Below are positions 34,083-45,890 of a DNA stretch of 64,000 bases, piece after piece (the stretch's first letter is position 1; each line of letters opens with the position of its first letter). A program made the position numbers and the translations under genes. Where the stretch lies: positions 40,170,101-40,234,100 of the forward strand of contig CM064426.1 of the NCBI GenBank assembly GCA_032690845.1, in the 5' to 3' direction. Below the pieces are notes generated by a model that was not told the DNA's origin, searched no databases, and saw only the letters and a program-made list of their open reading frames with translations. The DNA comes from Eleusine coracana subsp. coracana (lineage: Eukaryota; Streptophyta; Magnoliopsida; Poales; Poaceae).

Positions 34083-34299
34083 GTTTTTGCCAAAAATTTA
34101 ATTCTGCCCAGAAGCTAAGTGTTTTTGCATATCTCTGCTGGTTACTCTGTCAAAAATAGAACTGCACCTTGTTTTCGTCAAACGGATCAGGCACTGTGTG
34201 TCTTTTCTTTTTACCAATCCACCTTTATTCTATTTTGAACACGTGTACTTCGTGGGATATTAAGTTTTGACTCACCCTTGCAAAACTTTATTCCAGCAG

Positions 34300-34932
34300 A
34301 TGGTTGTTGGCAAGCTCATGAAGGACCCCAAGCAGCTTTCCGCACGTGTTCTCGAGTTGGAACGAGAGTGTGAAGCGCTGTAGTTCACACTTGCCGCCCG
34401 TGATGCCCAGCTCACTGCTCGTAACGTGAAGGTCGTTCTCCTTGAGGACAAACTGCACGCTAGCGAGTTGGAGCAGGCTGATCTTTCTGAGCAACTCCAT
34501 GATGCTCAACTCATCATCGAGCATGATGCCAGTGATCTGCTGCAAGAGCAGCTGAGCCAATGCAAAGCTCAGCTCACTGCTGCCCAGGAGGAGACCTACT
34601 CTCTTCTCGGATAGATTGATGCTCTCTTGGAAGAGCGAAGTGAACTCGAAGCTCAACATTCGGAAGCTGAAGATGAGCGGGATGTTATGGATGGAAACCT
34701 CAATGACGCCAACACCGCTATCGCACAGAGAGACCACATCATTGTGTAGTTCCAAGCCGCCAATGCCCAACTCCACGCTATTCTTGATAACAAACCCCCT
34801 GAGCCGCTTGCGGTGATTCCTCCGGATGATGCTGACTTGAGTGATGACGGAGACTTCGGTGTTGACTACGAGGCACCCCCTGGACTGGGTGACATAGACT
34901 GGGAGTCCGATGGTGGCAGCCATGCCGCGTGA
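34300..34932 (+). pseudogene. ORF0: coiled-coil protein upstream of gag (Tek-2 copy)
   Basis: ATG 34300 to TGA 34930-34932 is exactly 211 codons in one frame with no indel, interrupted by TAG at 34381, 34612 and 34747. Tek-1 has CAG at each of those codons. The heptad-rich helix (LEDKLHASELEQADLSEQLH) and acidic end (WESDGGSHAA) match the Tek-1 copy. The start follows TTCCAGCAG, an acceptor-like site. Loss of function is by nonsense changes only, pointing to a real gene in the parent elements. Confidence 0.78.
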
Positions 34933-35311
34933 CGGAGGAGTAGTACGTTATGTAGGGTGGAAATCTCGTGAGACATCGTGCTTTTATGTTGATAGTGTTA
35001 GTAATGCTTAGTGAAGTTGTAACCTAAGCTCTCCGAGATCATGTTGTTGTCATGTTCCTAGTGGTGTAACCTAAGACTTGTCAGGTATCAAAAAGTCGCA
35101 TCACATGCATCCATGGTTTTTATCAAAGTTATGTTGCCTATGGTGTTGGAACTAATGGAATTCAAGTTTATCTCTTATGTCCTTCAATGTTTCCTTGTCA
35201 ACATTTCAATTTAAGAGCAATCTGAAATTTTATTTTGTCTCTATGTCATGGCCTTATTATCATATTGTCTCTTGTGATGATTGGGCTAACGTGCCTTTGT
35301 TCCTATGGCAG

Positions 35312-36360
35312 GTGGTGCAAACTCGCCGTGGTGGTGATAATCTCGGTGATGCTCCCGGTGGCTCAAACATTGGTGGAAACCAGCTGCCACCCAATGCGCC
35401 ACCGATGACTCCCATGGAGCAGCTCGTCCACAAACCAAAACGAGATGTTTCACATGTTCATGGAAAACATGAACCGCCAACAAGCTCCATGACCACCACC
35501 GCAGCAGCCCCGTGAATCCTCTTACTGTGACTTTTGGGCAACTCACCCGCCCACTTTCGGAGAAGCCGGTGATCCGCTGGAAGCGGATAATTTCATTCCC
35601 ACCCTGGAATCGAAGTTTGCTCTTCTTAACTGCACCGTCCATCAGAAGCCCCTCTTCGTAGCATAGAAACTCTATGGTTCCGCAAGTGCTTGGTGGGCAA
35701 GCTACATCTCCGCTCTTGCCGTTGACCACCAGGTTATTTGGACAGAATTCTGAACTGCATTCCATGCGCACCACATTCCAGCCAGCCTTATGAAGCGCAA
35801 GCTACAAGAATTTCTCAACCTGAAGCAAGGCTTTGGTACCGTGCAAGAGTATGCACAGAAGTTCAGCTACTTGGCTTAGTATGCTTCATATCACGCTGAT
35901 ACCAATGAAAAGAAAAAGGATTGTTTTCGTTCGGGCCTTACCCCGAAGCTGCAGGACCGCTTGGCACAAGTTACTGCTGGCATGTTCAATGACTTGATGA
36001 GTGCCGCCATTGCGTAGGAAGATGTTATCCGTGCTAACAAAGATGACAAGAAGAGGAAGCGTGCTATGGGAAGCTCATCCGTTTCCGCACCACCCAAGTA
36101 CAAGTTGGCAATCACCTCCCTGACCGGACAAAAGTTCCGAGCTGCAGTACCATCGGGAGGAGGATTTCGTCCGTCCTATTCAAAGCAGCTCTCTCGCTCC
36201 CATGGAAGCAACCAACAACCATCCTCTGGTTCCCGCCCTCCATAGCAGACTAATCATGTTGTGAGGTCCAACTCCCCGCAGTCGTGCTACAACTATGGCT
36301 GTACCGGTCACTTTGCAAAAGAGTGTCGTTTTCCGAAGTGCACTCAGGGCACTCCAATAC
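35312..36360 (+). pseudogene. gag: gag of Tek-2
   Basis: The position of the gag start reads GTG (35312-35314) instead of ATG, directly after the acceptor-like CTATGGCAG. The domain order matches Tek-1. One inserted base near 35430 shifts the frame, and TAG codons occur at 35664 and 35877 (CAG in Tek-1) and 36243. The zinc knuckle CYNYGCTGHFAKEC has lost its second Cys to Tyr but keeps the His. Confidence 0.85.
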
Positions 36361-37273
36361 TTCCGGGAACAACAACAACAACAACAACCACAACAGCGGC
36401 AATAACAATGGCAACAATGGCAATCGTCCCCAATCTTCTGCTCCTACTCGTAAGAATGGCCGAGTCAACTATACCACAGTCAAAGAGAATCAAGTTAGAG
36501 AAACCATTCTCGCGGGTACGTTCTCGATCAGCAACCACTCCGCTATGGTTCTTTTTCATTCTGGAGCAACCCATGATTTTATTAGCCAAGCATGTGTGAA
36601 TCATTTGAAAATCACCACCACCACTACGGGAACACTGTACATCATCATGTCCCCCAGTGGAAAAATAAGGACTCATCTTGAGTTGAGAAAAGTGCCACTT
36701 AAGTTAGCAGGCAACATGTACTACACTCCGCTAATCATCTTAGATGGTCAAGGCATTGACATAATCCTTGGTATGAGGTGGATGACTAAACATAAAGCCG
36801 TCTTACACATTGAATCCCGGGAAGTCCACTTGAACTCACGCCTACATGGACCATCTGTTCTCCGATTGCCATGTCCCAAATTGTCCACTTCTCTGGTGCA
36901 TCATGTTGAAGGGAAAAGGATAGAGGATATTCCACTGGTATGCGACTTTCCCGATGTATTCCTAGATGATTTGCCGGGAATGCCTCCGGATAGGGATGTC
37001 GAGTTTAAGATTGAACTCCTACCCGGTACGCCGCCTATCTCTCGTAGGCCGTACAAAATGGCTCCTAATGAATTAGCAGAGTCAAAAGAGGAATTACAAG
37101 AGCTTATGGACAAGGGTTATATTCGACCAAGTTCATCTCCCTGGGGTTGTCCCGTCCTCTTTGTGAAGAAGAAAGACAAAACTCTACGTCTATGTGTCGA
37201 TTATAGGCCTTTGAATGTTGTAACAATCAACAACAAGTACCCTCTACCTCGAATTGATATTCTCCAAGATTGA
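36361..37273 (+). pseudogene. pol: Protease and RT N-terminus of Tek-2
   Basis: An open frame covers an Asn-rich linker, the protease and the RT fingers up to PRIDILQD. The catalytic protease Asp is His (LFHSGATHDFIS, codon 36557-36559). A ~32-bp deletion at about 37258, relative to Tek-1, ends the frame. Confidence 0.87.
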
Positions 37274-38150
37274 CCTCCGATCTGGTTACCACCAAATAAA
37301 GATCCAAGCCGAAGACACTCCAAAAACTGCTTCCTCAACACGATATGGTCTTTTCGAATATCTTGTCATGTCCTGTGGTCTCACCAATGCTCCAGCCCAC
37401 TTCATGTATTTGATGAATTCCGTGTTCATGCTAGAGTTGGAAAAATTTGTTGTTGTATTCATTGACAATATCCTTATCTACTCCAAATCCGATGAAGAGC
37501 ATGCCAAACATATTCGCATTGTTCCACAACAGCTCCGAGATCATCAACTTTACGCCAAATTTAGGTAGTGTGAATTTTGGCTAAAGCAAGTTCCATTCTT
37601 GGGTCATATCATTTCAGCAAAAGCAGTAGCTGTTGATCCTAGCAAATTTGAGGATGTGCTAAAATGGAAAGCTGCAAAATCAGTCAAGCAAATTCGTAGT
37701 TTCCTTGGTCTTGCCGGCAATTTATTCCCAACTTCTCAAGAATTGCCAAGTCTATGACAAAGTTATTGGAGAAAGATGCTAAGTTTAAATGGAGTGGCGC
37801 ATGTGAGGAAGCCTTCCAGTCGCTCAGGAAGCATTTGACAACTGCCCCGGTTTCGGCTCAGCCCGATATTACCAAATAGTTTGATGTTTACTGTGATGCA
37901 TCTGGCACCGGATTGGATTGTGTGCTTATGCAAGAAGGCTGTGTCATTGCCTATGCTTCACGACAGCTCCGAAAGCATGAGCAAAATGATCCCACTCACA
38001 ATTTGGAATTGGCATCCGTTGTCCTAGCCTTAAAAACCTTGTGCCATTACCTGCTTGGTAACCTTGTCAATCTCTACACCGATCACAAAAGTCTCAAGTA
38101 TATATTCACGCAACAAGAACTGAACATGAGGCAGCGTAGATGGCTAGAAT
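37254..38150 (+). pseudogene. pol: RT core and RNase H of Tek-2
   Basis: FSKIDLRSGYHQIKI is followed by the active-site region VFIDNILIYS: the second catalytic Asp is Asn (AAT at 37467-37469). A ~10-bp deletion near 37718 (LAG...FIPN) and a TAG near 37876 follow. RNase H retains YTDHKSLKYIF. This RT would be inactive. Confidence 0.88.
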
Positions 38151-39602
38151 GATCAAGGATTGTGAATTGGAAATTCATTATCATCCCGGAAAGGCGAATG
38201 TGGTTGCCGACGCCTTAAGTCGTAGGGATCAATGCAATCACGCAATTGTTTGCTCTGTAGAAGCTGTTCCAATTTTAGGTCCTAGTGAACCAAGTCTTCG
38301 TATCGTTCCATATGGATCCTTGTATAGTCTAGCTCTTATTCCTACCCTTCATGAAGAAATTGTTGAAGCACAAAAGAAAGACAAAGGAATGGAATATATC
38401 CGCCAAAAGATAGAAAAGAAAGAAGCTGCATGTTTTCGACAAGACAAAGATTGAGTGCTATGGTTCAACAATCGTCTCATTGTTCCAAAGAATGAGGAAT
38501 TAAGAAATAAATTATTAGATGAGGCTCATTTGTCCAAATATTCCATACACCCCAGTAGCAACAAGATGTACCATGGGTTAAAGGAAAAGTTTTGGTGGAT
38601 GCACATGAAATGAGAAGTAGCTCGTTATGTTGCCGAGTGCGATACTTGCCAACGTATGAAGGCCGATCATTTGAGGAAAGCCAGTTTTTTACATCCCTTA
38701 AAAATCCCTGCTAAGAAATTGGAGGATATTGCTATGAATTTCATTGTTGGGTTACCCCTCACACCCAAGAAGCACGATTGTCATTGTAGATAGGTTGACC
38801 AAGTCTGGCCATTTTATTCCCGTCCATACAACCTACTCTACCAAGAAGTATGCCAAGCTCTACATCTCAAGAGTCCTATGTTTGCACGGTGTACCCAAGA
38901 CTATTATCTCTGATCGAGGTCCTCAGTTTATTGCTCATTTCTACGAGCAACTGCATTCTTGTCTTGGTACCACTCTTATACGAAGTTCCGCTTATCATCC
39001 GCAAACAGATGGTCAAACCGAGAGACTGAATCAATACTTGGAGGACATGTTGAGAGCCTGTGTTCTAGACAATCAAGGGAATTGGGAAGACTGTCTTCCG
39101 TTCGCCGAATTCTCATACAACAATAGCTACCAAGAGAGTTCGGGAATGTCACTGTTTGAGGCCTTGTATGGCCAGTCATGCCGAACACTGCTGAATTGGT
39201 CAGAATCATTAGAAAGGATTAATTTTGGTGCAGACCTTTATTACTCAAGCCGAAGAGAAAGTGCGACAAATCCAAGCTAACAAGAAAGCTGCACAATCCC
39301 GTCAAATAAGCTATTCCAACAAAAGAAGACGTCCATTGGAGTTCGAAAAGGGAGATCATGTCTATCTTTGGGTTTCTCCCAACAAGGGCATATATCACTT
39401 TGGGATAATGGGTAAATTAGCACCCCGCTACATCGTACCCTTTCCAATCACGGAGAAATGTAGCAAGGTTGCTTATCGGTTGCAATTACTAGAGAATCTT
39501 GCTCGGGTGCACTACATCTTCCACGTCTCCTAACTCAAGAAGTGTTTAAAGCCTCCAGTGGACATGGTCATTTCCGACACCGAGCAACTGCAAGATGAAG
39601 CC
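38140..39602 (+). pseudogene. pol: Integrase of Tek-2
   Basis: The HHCC region is at about 38520-38660, with TGA at 38611 where Tek-1 keeps CGA. The first core Asp is Asn (MNFIVGLPL, near 38737). An 11-bp deletion near 38779 shifts the frame. Asp in SDRGPQF and Glu in QTERLNQ remain, and the GPY/F-like module is LAPRYIVPFPITEK. TAA near 39530 replaces a CAA. Confidence 0.87.
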
Positions 39603-39800
39603 ACTTGGGAGTAAAAAGACCGGGTAACACGTAATCATTGATCAAAAAGACCGGGTAACACGTAATCGCAACATCACGTTCTACAAAGTGCAATGGAGTA
39701 ATCATACCGAAGATGAAGCCACTTGGGAGCAAGAGGAGATTCTGAAAACCAGTTTCCCTGAGTTTAGAGACCTCACAAATCTGGTAACCGCCCACGCCCC
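39603..39800 (+). pseudogene. pol: Chromodomain of Tek-2 with a local duplication
   Basis: The chromodomain pattern (ITFYKVQWSNHTEDEATWEQ) is readable from about 39670. Just upstream, AAAGACCGGGTAACACGTAA occurs twice (near 39616 and 39647), a short duplication absent from Tek-1. Confidence 0.8.
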
Positions 39801-39859
39801 CTCTCCTTCGTTCATCTATTTGCAAATCTCGGGGGAGATTTCTTTTAAGGGGCGAGTGC

Positions 39860-40912
39860 TGTGACATCTCATGTCACAAAAAGTCAATCAATCTAACCCT
39901 AATGCTAAATTGCTGGCTAATTAAAGATATAAGTAATTAAGTTGCCAAAGAAAAGGGAATTTAATTAATTAAATCCAAAATTGGCCAAAGGATATCATTT
40001 CACAAACATCACAAAACTCAATAAAAGTGTGCCAATGTTTTTGCACATTCCAGTGGGTCATGCCAAGAATGAATTTTGGGGAATTTATTTGAAGTTTTGG
40101 TAAAGGTTTAGTACCCTTAAAAATTCCCTAAATGTAGAGGAAGGTCCCTCTGTTCCATGATTTCTCATAATTGTTCCAGAAAGAATTTCAACATGACACC
40201 AAAAGAAAACTTGGAGAAGATATTTTGCTGGCCTCGCACAAAAATTGGCATAAGGTTTTGGGCAAGGCAACTTGGGAAATTTGGTGAAATACAGTGACAC
40301 TCTATCCACTGCTCCCTCCCCACTCCGTCCACTGCTCCGCCTACTTTCCCCTGTGCCACCGACGCCGCATTGAAGCCCCTCACCGCCGAGCCACTCTCCC
40401 CTGGCCAGCTCACTCCCTTCATTCTCTCTACTCTATACCTCAACCGTCGCCTAGAAGAAACCCGCTGCTGCTCTCCACTCCCTCTCACACGCCTAGCTCA
40501 CTCCCCCACAATCATCTCACTCTCAATAGTGTGCCTAGACCACTCCACGAGCTCCACTTCCCGTCCTCGACACCAGTGAGCAGGGACCCGGGCACCCCTC
40601 TGTTCCGAGCCGTGCAGAGCTCCACCAAAGAAACGCCCCCTCCTCTGCTTCATCACCAAATCAGTGCGCAGCGACCTCCTCTGGCTGCCCCCTAACCCTA
40701 TCCCCCTATCTCATAGAACCACTCACCAGATTTGGAGAAGAACGGAGCCCTGCCGCCGTTGGATTTCCTCCCCCACGACGAGAAGCCCCTCCCAGCCATT
40801 CCCGTAGACCATTTCGTCCATGCCATTGATCTCCGCACCAAGGTGATGATGTCAGGCCAACCCCTGACCCCTCTCACCCTCTACACACACCGCGCGACGC
40901 CGCCGTAGCTTC
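39860..40912 (+). repeat. Tek-2 3' LTR, truncated
   Basis: Preceded by a purine tract (TTTTAAGGGGCGAG) and starting TGTGACATCTCATGTCACA. It aligns with 19550-20665 apart from an internal deletion near 40300, and stops at GTAGCTTC, where S2 begins. Retains the donor-like AAG|GTGATG at 40840-40847. Confidence 0.87.
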
Positions 40913-43900
40913 TAAAAGTACCTTGATGTCATCTAGAGGGGGGTGAATAGGCGATCCTATACATTTCTATGAAATTAGACTTAACAAAAGAATCAGTACG
41001 ATCAGCAGTGCTGATGGGACCAATCGGCAGTGCCGATGGCTGCTGTCGATGCTCAATCGGCAGTGCCGATAGTGGTACAGAATGTCACCCAAATGTAAAT
41101 CTAAGTTGGTTTTATAGTTACTAGATTGATAGAAAGGCTACAACAGTTAATATGAGGCACAACAATATAGCAACTACTAGATACAAGCTACACATGTAGA
41201 TCTAGTAATTTAAACAAATACAAGAGCAAACCCTAGAGCATGAAAGAGTAACAAGTAAATAAAGGAGCACACAGAGACACAATATTTGTTTACCAAAGTT
41301 TAGACTCCTCAAATAAGTCCTACATCTCCATTGAGGGGCTCGGTCACACTTGAGCCGGGTCTCTTTCAACCCTTTTCCTTGAATTTCTTTCTCTTGATTC
41401 CTTTCCTTTCGGAGGTCAATCGAAACCTTCACGAACTTCCCGCGGCTCACCGGGCAACGCCTTGTCGTCTGGGCGATAAATCCCCAAGAGTAACAAATGC
41501 CACAATGATTTCTTGCTCTTTCAAGTGCTCAATAATGGAGTTTTGCTCTTTCTCTCACAATCTCTAACCAAATCTCACACGCAAGGTATAGCACTAAGCA
41601 ATGGAGAGTGGAGAGGTAATCTTTGGCTCAAATGGATGTTTCTTTGATGTGTTTTTGGCACTTCCAATGTTAGGACCGAAGGGGGTATAAATAGGAGGAG
41701 CTCAAAAACTAGTCGTTGGGCCTCTGGACGCCCCGCATCGGCACTGCTGATGCCCGGATTGGCACTGCCGATAGAGAGGCTCAAAAACTAGCCATTTGGG
41801 GCTCTGGGTGTCCCGTATCGGCACTGCCGGTCCCCGGATCAGCACTACCGATGAGGGAGTCACAAAGGGCAAGAAAAATACATTCTGTTGAGTTCCGGAT
41901 TGGCACTGCCGATGCCCGTATCAGCACTGCCAATTGGAAAAAAAATAGACAGACAACCAATAGAGAAATGCCCATAAGTTTTGAATCCGGAGGCCGATTT
42001 AGGTGATCCTGGACTCTACGGAAAGATAATTTAAAGGGCTATCCAACCCAACTATTACCAAGCTCCAAAATCACACATAGATGTTTTAAACAATCCCCAA
42101 AGGTTATTTGATTAATTTGAGCATTGAGACATAAGCAAAACTATCAAAGTTGCATCCCTCTTTATAGTACGACTTTCCTATACACAATAGAAATTAGAAA
42201 ATCTATGTCAATAGGAACACCTTCATATCATCTTCATTCTTTTTTTTTAGGGTTGCCAACTCCATAAGCAATTGATCATTTTGGATATTTATTTGATTAA
42301 CCATCAATAAACATATATATCTAATATTATACCTTATGAAGTTTCCATATGATATAGGCTTGAGAAATGTCCATATGATATAGGCTTGATGTTCATCCAC
42401 TTATGAAGTTTTATAGCTTCCTATATTCAAGCCACTTGGTCTTCTTTTGACATTGTATATTCACCTTTAGCTCTTTTTGTCAATTGCATTGGTTGTGACA
42501 TATCAACATCATCTTCTTGTTCCGTTAAATGAGTGGCGTGGATAATCCATAGCTTCACATGGTCTTGCACGGTTCATCGTGCTAAGCCTTAACTCTTTAC
42601 CATTGCCTTTGGTCCTTTGGTGCCAAGCCTCTTGCTTGCCCTTCACCCTCGCACATGGTCCATTGTAGCCGAGTCTTGCCTAACGTTCACCGCCTTTCCA
42701 TGCAACACTAGTTTGTATCCAACATTAACAATGTATCCACTTTGTCAATTTGATCTCCAAGATGATATTTCCAAATTCATGACTTTTATCTTCTTATAAA
42801 TGGTCACTATAAATCCATGTTCCAATCTTATAATAACATCCTTACTTTGACCATCGTCACTTATTAACTCATGGATTCCAACTAATACTTGCATTGATAT
42901 TTCCATTTAATATCAAGTATTAACATAACCATTTTGACATCATCAACTATTGGGATGTCTAATTCTCCTTCATGATATGCATTGATCTTCTTTATGTATA
43001 CGTGTTGCTTGTATCAACAATCATCACTATCATCAATATCATCCCTTGTCATGAATCAACAATCATCACTAACATATTCATCTTTAAGCACGAGTGTTGA
43101 TTATGTCCACCAACACCTTTGTCAACACATTGATTACCATCATCCTTTGTCAAACATCTTCACCATATAATATGATAATTTCCAACATACAATCAATCAA
43201 TTATCTTGTAATGGGTTCATAGCCTTTATGGATATGTTATTCTTGACCTTTGCTTGATGCCAGAACATAACCTAACATTAAACTCACAAACTTATATAAA
43301 AGGTTAGTTCCAACATGCATTGTCATTTATCACTAAAACTCATCATTGATTCAAGGCTAGAGACCTAGACCTTTCAATCTCCCCTTTTTTGGTGTTTGAC
43401 GACAACACTAGCAAATAATGATAATGGAAAATAATATGCACATAAAAGCTATTCTCTTTGCTCTTTCCTTCATTCATCTCTCCCTACTAGTATATCCTCT
43501 ATTTTCTCTGCCCCTTTGGCATCAAGCACTGAAAAGGGTAAGAATCTCAAGACAAAGACCATGCGCACATGTGAGGGCGATATGACCATAGGGAGTTCAT
43601 CACACGAAAGTACAATCCAAAGAATGCATCTTTAAATAATTGGCAATAGCAACCATACCTTTAGAGTCACTCTTTTATCAACTTTTTGAGACTAAATCAT
43701 ACGAAGCTCAAAGTAAGTTAGTCTCAATATCAAAAGCATAGAATAATTTCCTTCATATGATGGGCATACATAGATATTCAATAAAATCATATGCACAGAA
43801 TGATTTAAAAAGGCAAGAAGGAAATACATCCCATGATATGCGCTTAATAACAAACGAAAACAATTCAACAAGATAAATCAAGAACATGAATACATATCTT

Positions 43901-44341
43901 GAAATGTCCATCTTAACAAAAACAACTATGTATCCATGTAAAAACTCAGCAACCTCACTAGTCTCATAAGGCATGGTGCAACTTCCCATTAAACTATGCA
44001 CAGTAGAATATTCAACATACACATATGCATAAATATTGTAATAAACAAGAGAGCAATTTGCACTATATCGTTTGGTCCAAGAAGGCAAATATATTATAAA
44101 AGATTTTTCATGAAGTGCAAATTATATGAATGCATACTTTCATGAACCAAAGATAATATAAGTTGGTAGATCACAAAGAGCTACATTATACAACATAATA
44201 AACATGAGTAATAGATAGGTAGGCATAGAAACAACTCATGTACTCACGAGGCTATGAAAATGATATCCTTGAATGATTGTAGGATATTTTCACCATTGTT
44301 TGTTCCATTCATAATAAAAATGAATATAAGGCTCCCCCTTA
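40913..44341 (-). repeat. S2: SIRE/Maximus-like Copia LTR region
   Basis: Starts TAAAAGTACCTTGATG then CTAGAGGGGGGTGAATAGG, aligning with the S1 LTR edge (TGAAAGGATCGTAGTG, then G-rich). It includes the sequence CAATCTCCCCTTTTTTGGTG (43377-43396), common in grass SIRE-type LTRs. Orientation is inferred from S1. Three palindrome clusters with 21-33 bp spacing are present (41001-41070, 41737-41850, 41899-41935). No coding region is credible. It is interrupted at 44341 by Tek-3, and its other half is not in the window. Confidence 0.6.
41001..41935. repeat. Palindrome clusters in S2
   Basis: Variants of the 15-bp palindrome ATCGGCACTGCCGAT start at 41001, 41023, 41056, 41737, 41758, 41817, 41838, 41899 and 41920. 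Three consecutive pairs are exactly 21 bp apart (41737/41758, 41817/41838, 41899/41920). Confidence 0.75.
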
Positions 44342-45017
44342 TGTCACATCCCAAAATTTCCCATTTTGAAATGTAAACCACTTTCAAACAAAATATTTGA
44401 ATTTCTCAAATTTTGAAACTATTTATAAGAAACTTTGCAAATTAACAAAGATTTTATTGGGTTAAAGAAATTGCTCTATGTCACAAAAGTTTTCAGTTTT
44501 GAACCAAAAAAAAGGTAGATAAGTAAAACAATTTTATTTTATATTATTTCAATATTTTGTCATTTTTGGATTCAATTTTAATTTTGGAAAATTGAAATTC
44601 TTTCAATAAAATTTTTTGAATGTACATTCTTTTTTCTGAAATGGGGCTCAACTATCTATGTCTCCTTGACTTAGATGACTGCATCATTGAACATGGTGTT
44701 CCAAACTTATTTCATCACATTGTATCTTCGTTCAAATATTTCATCCAACACGACTTGATGCATCTAGACTCATTTTCATCCTCATTCATTTTTCCAATCG
44801 CATCAATGTACCCAGACATAATACCTTCCATGTTTGCATGACATTCCATAAACCTTTCTATGGAAATTAACCCACCTTCCATAAACATTCATAAGGAAAG
44901 AGCAAGAGAATAATTTCCTTTCCATGTTTCCTATGCCTTCCATGTTTGCCTCCAATAAATGCATTAATTCCTCTTAATTTTCTTTCCATATTCTTCCCAC
45001 ACCTTCCCCACCCCTCC

Positions 45018-45025
45018 TATAAATA
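45018..45025 (+). promoter_or_regulatory. TATA box of Tek-3 LTR
   Basis: CCTATAAATACTAGG contains TATAAATA 45 bases before an ATG at 45070, at the AT-to-GC transition where the GC-rich leader block starts. This is the best LTR promoter core among the Tekay LTRs here. Confidence 0.65.
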
Positions 45026-45069
45026 CTAGGCCGCCTCCCACGTCCTCCCCAGCCCCTCAAACCCTCACC

Positions 45070-45330
45070 ATGCCGCCAGGCTGCCGCCGCTCTACCCTGC
45101 TCTCGCGTCCAACAACAGTTCTGCCAGTTGGCTTTGGCGTTCCCGGTGATCCACCCAACCAAATGACGCCAAATTTTACATGGAGGTGCGTAGAACATAT
45201 CCAAAAATCAGATCCATTGGATGTGGTATGCCTCCGGGATCTGCATCGCAATGGCAGCTGCTCCCTGATCTGGGCAAATCCAGCACGCACGACGGTAAAA
45301 CCATCACCTTTTCTCTCAATCAAGAGATGA
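45070..45330 (+). other. Leader ORF in Tek-3 LTR
   Basis: An 86-codon ORF starting MPPGCRRSTLLSRP in the GC-rich leader just after the TATA box. A possible splice donor GACG|GTAAAA lies at about 45292-45299 within it. No homologous protein is recognised; it is the positional equivalent of the GC-rich block in Tek-1 and Tek-2 LTRs. Probably leader RNA rather than a protein gene. Confidence 0.3.
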
Positions 45331-45815
45331 TCTTGATACAACTGACACTCCTACTTGTGTTCCAGGGTCTTGGGATCATCTCCACCAGAGGGTTCTCCTA
45401 GAGCGGCCATGGTGCGACCAGGAACATGATATTGTGCTTGATCTGCTGCTGGCTGACCTCCTCAAGATGCAGCCAATCGATCTCCAGTATAGGTTATTTT
45501 TGATCCATTTCACCTAGCGTTTCACATGTCCCACACCACTAGGAATAATTATGTTCAAACGATTCCTTGAGAATTCAAGCCAATCAATTGGAATGCGCAC
45601 ATATTTGTTGCACTGTCTATGTGTAGCCACAGTCCTTGCAAGTTTAACCTTGCATATCTTTTCATCAACCACCCCGATTTAGATGATTCTTCCGCCTATA
45701 TTATTGTATCACAATAAAATGCCCAATTGCATCCTTTGTTCAACCATACCCAATTGTTCTATACCATGCATTGTGTATTTATTGTGTGTATGCTTTTCAT
45801 GTCTTGCACGAATAG

Positions 45816-45890
45816 GATTTTTACGCACGGGAATCGTACGAGGACGAAGATCAAGATTTGTTTTCACTGAGCAGCAGCATCTAATTTAAG
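45816..45890 (+). other. Exon-like block in Tek-3 LTR
   Basis: Bounded by AATAG upstream and AAG|GCAAGT downstream, the consensus of GC-AG type donors. This matches the arrangement of the 84-nt blocks in Tek-1 and Tek-2, though the 75-nt sequence differs. Confidence 0.3.

Larger units (their letters stand above)
19550..40912 (+). mobile_element. Tek-2: Tekay-type chromovirus split by two insertions
   Basis: A relative of Tek-1 with the same gene order. The 5' LTR starts TGTGACATCC at 19550 and is split at 22291 by Ath-B and at 32979 by an Ath-A-family LTR. The end of the 5' LTR, the primer site and about 900 bp of leader are missing at the 34082 junction. The body runs 34083-39859 and the 3' LTR starts at 39860. 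Many TAG and TGA codons and several small deletions show it is older or more decayed than Tek-1. Confidence 0.9.

Noticed and set aside
41716..42006. ORF with repeated RIGTADA peptides in S2
   Set aside because: The peptide repeat is simply the palindrome cluster translated; there is no promoter, no homology and no conservation evidence.
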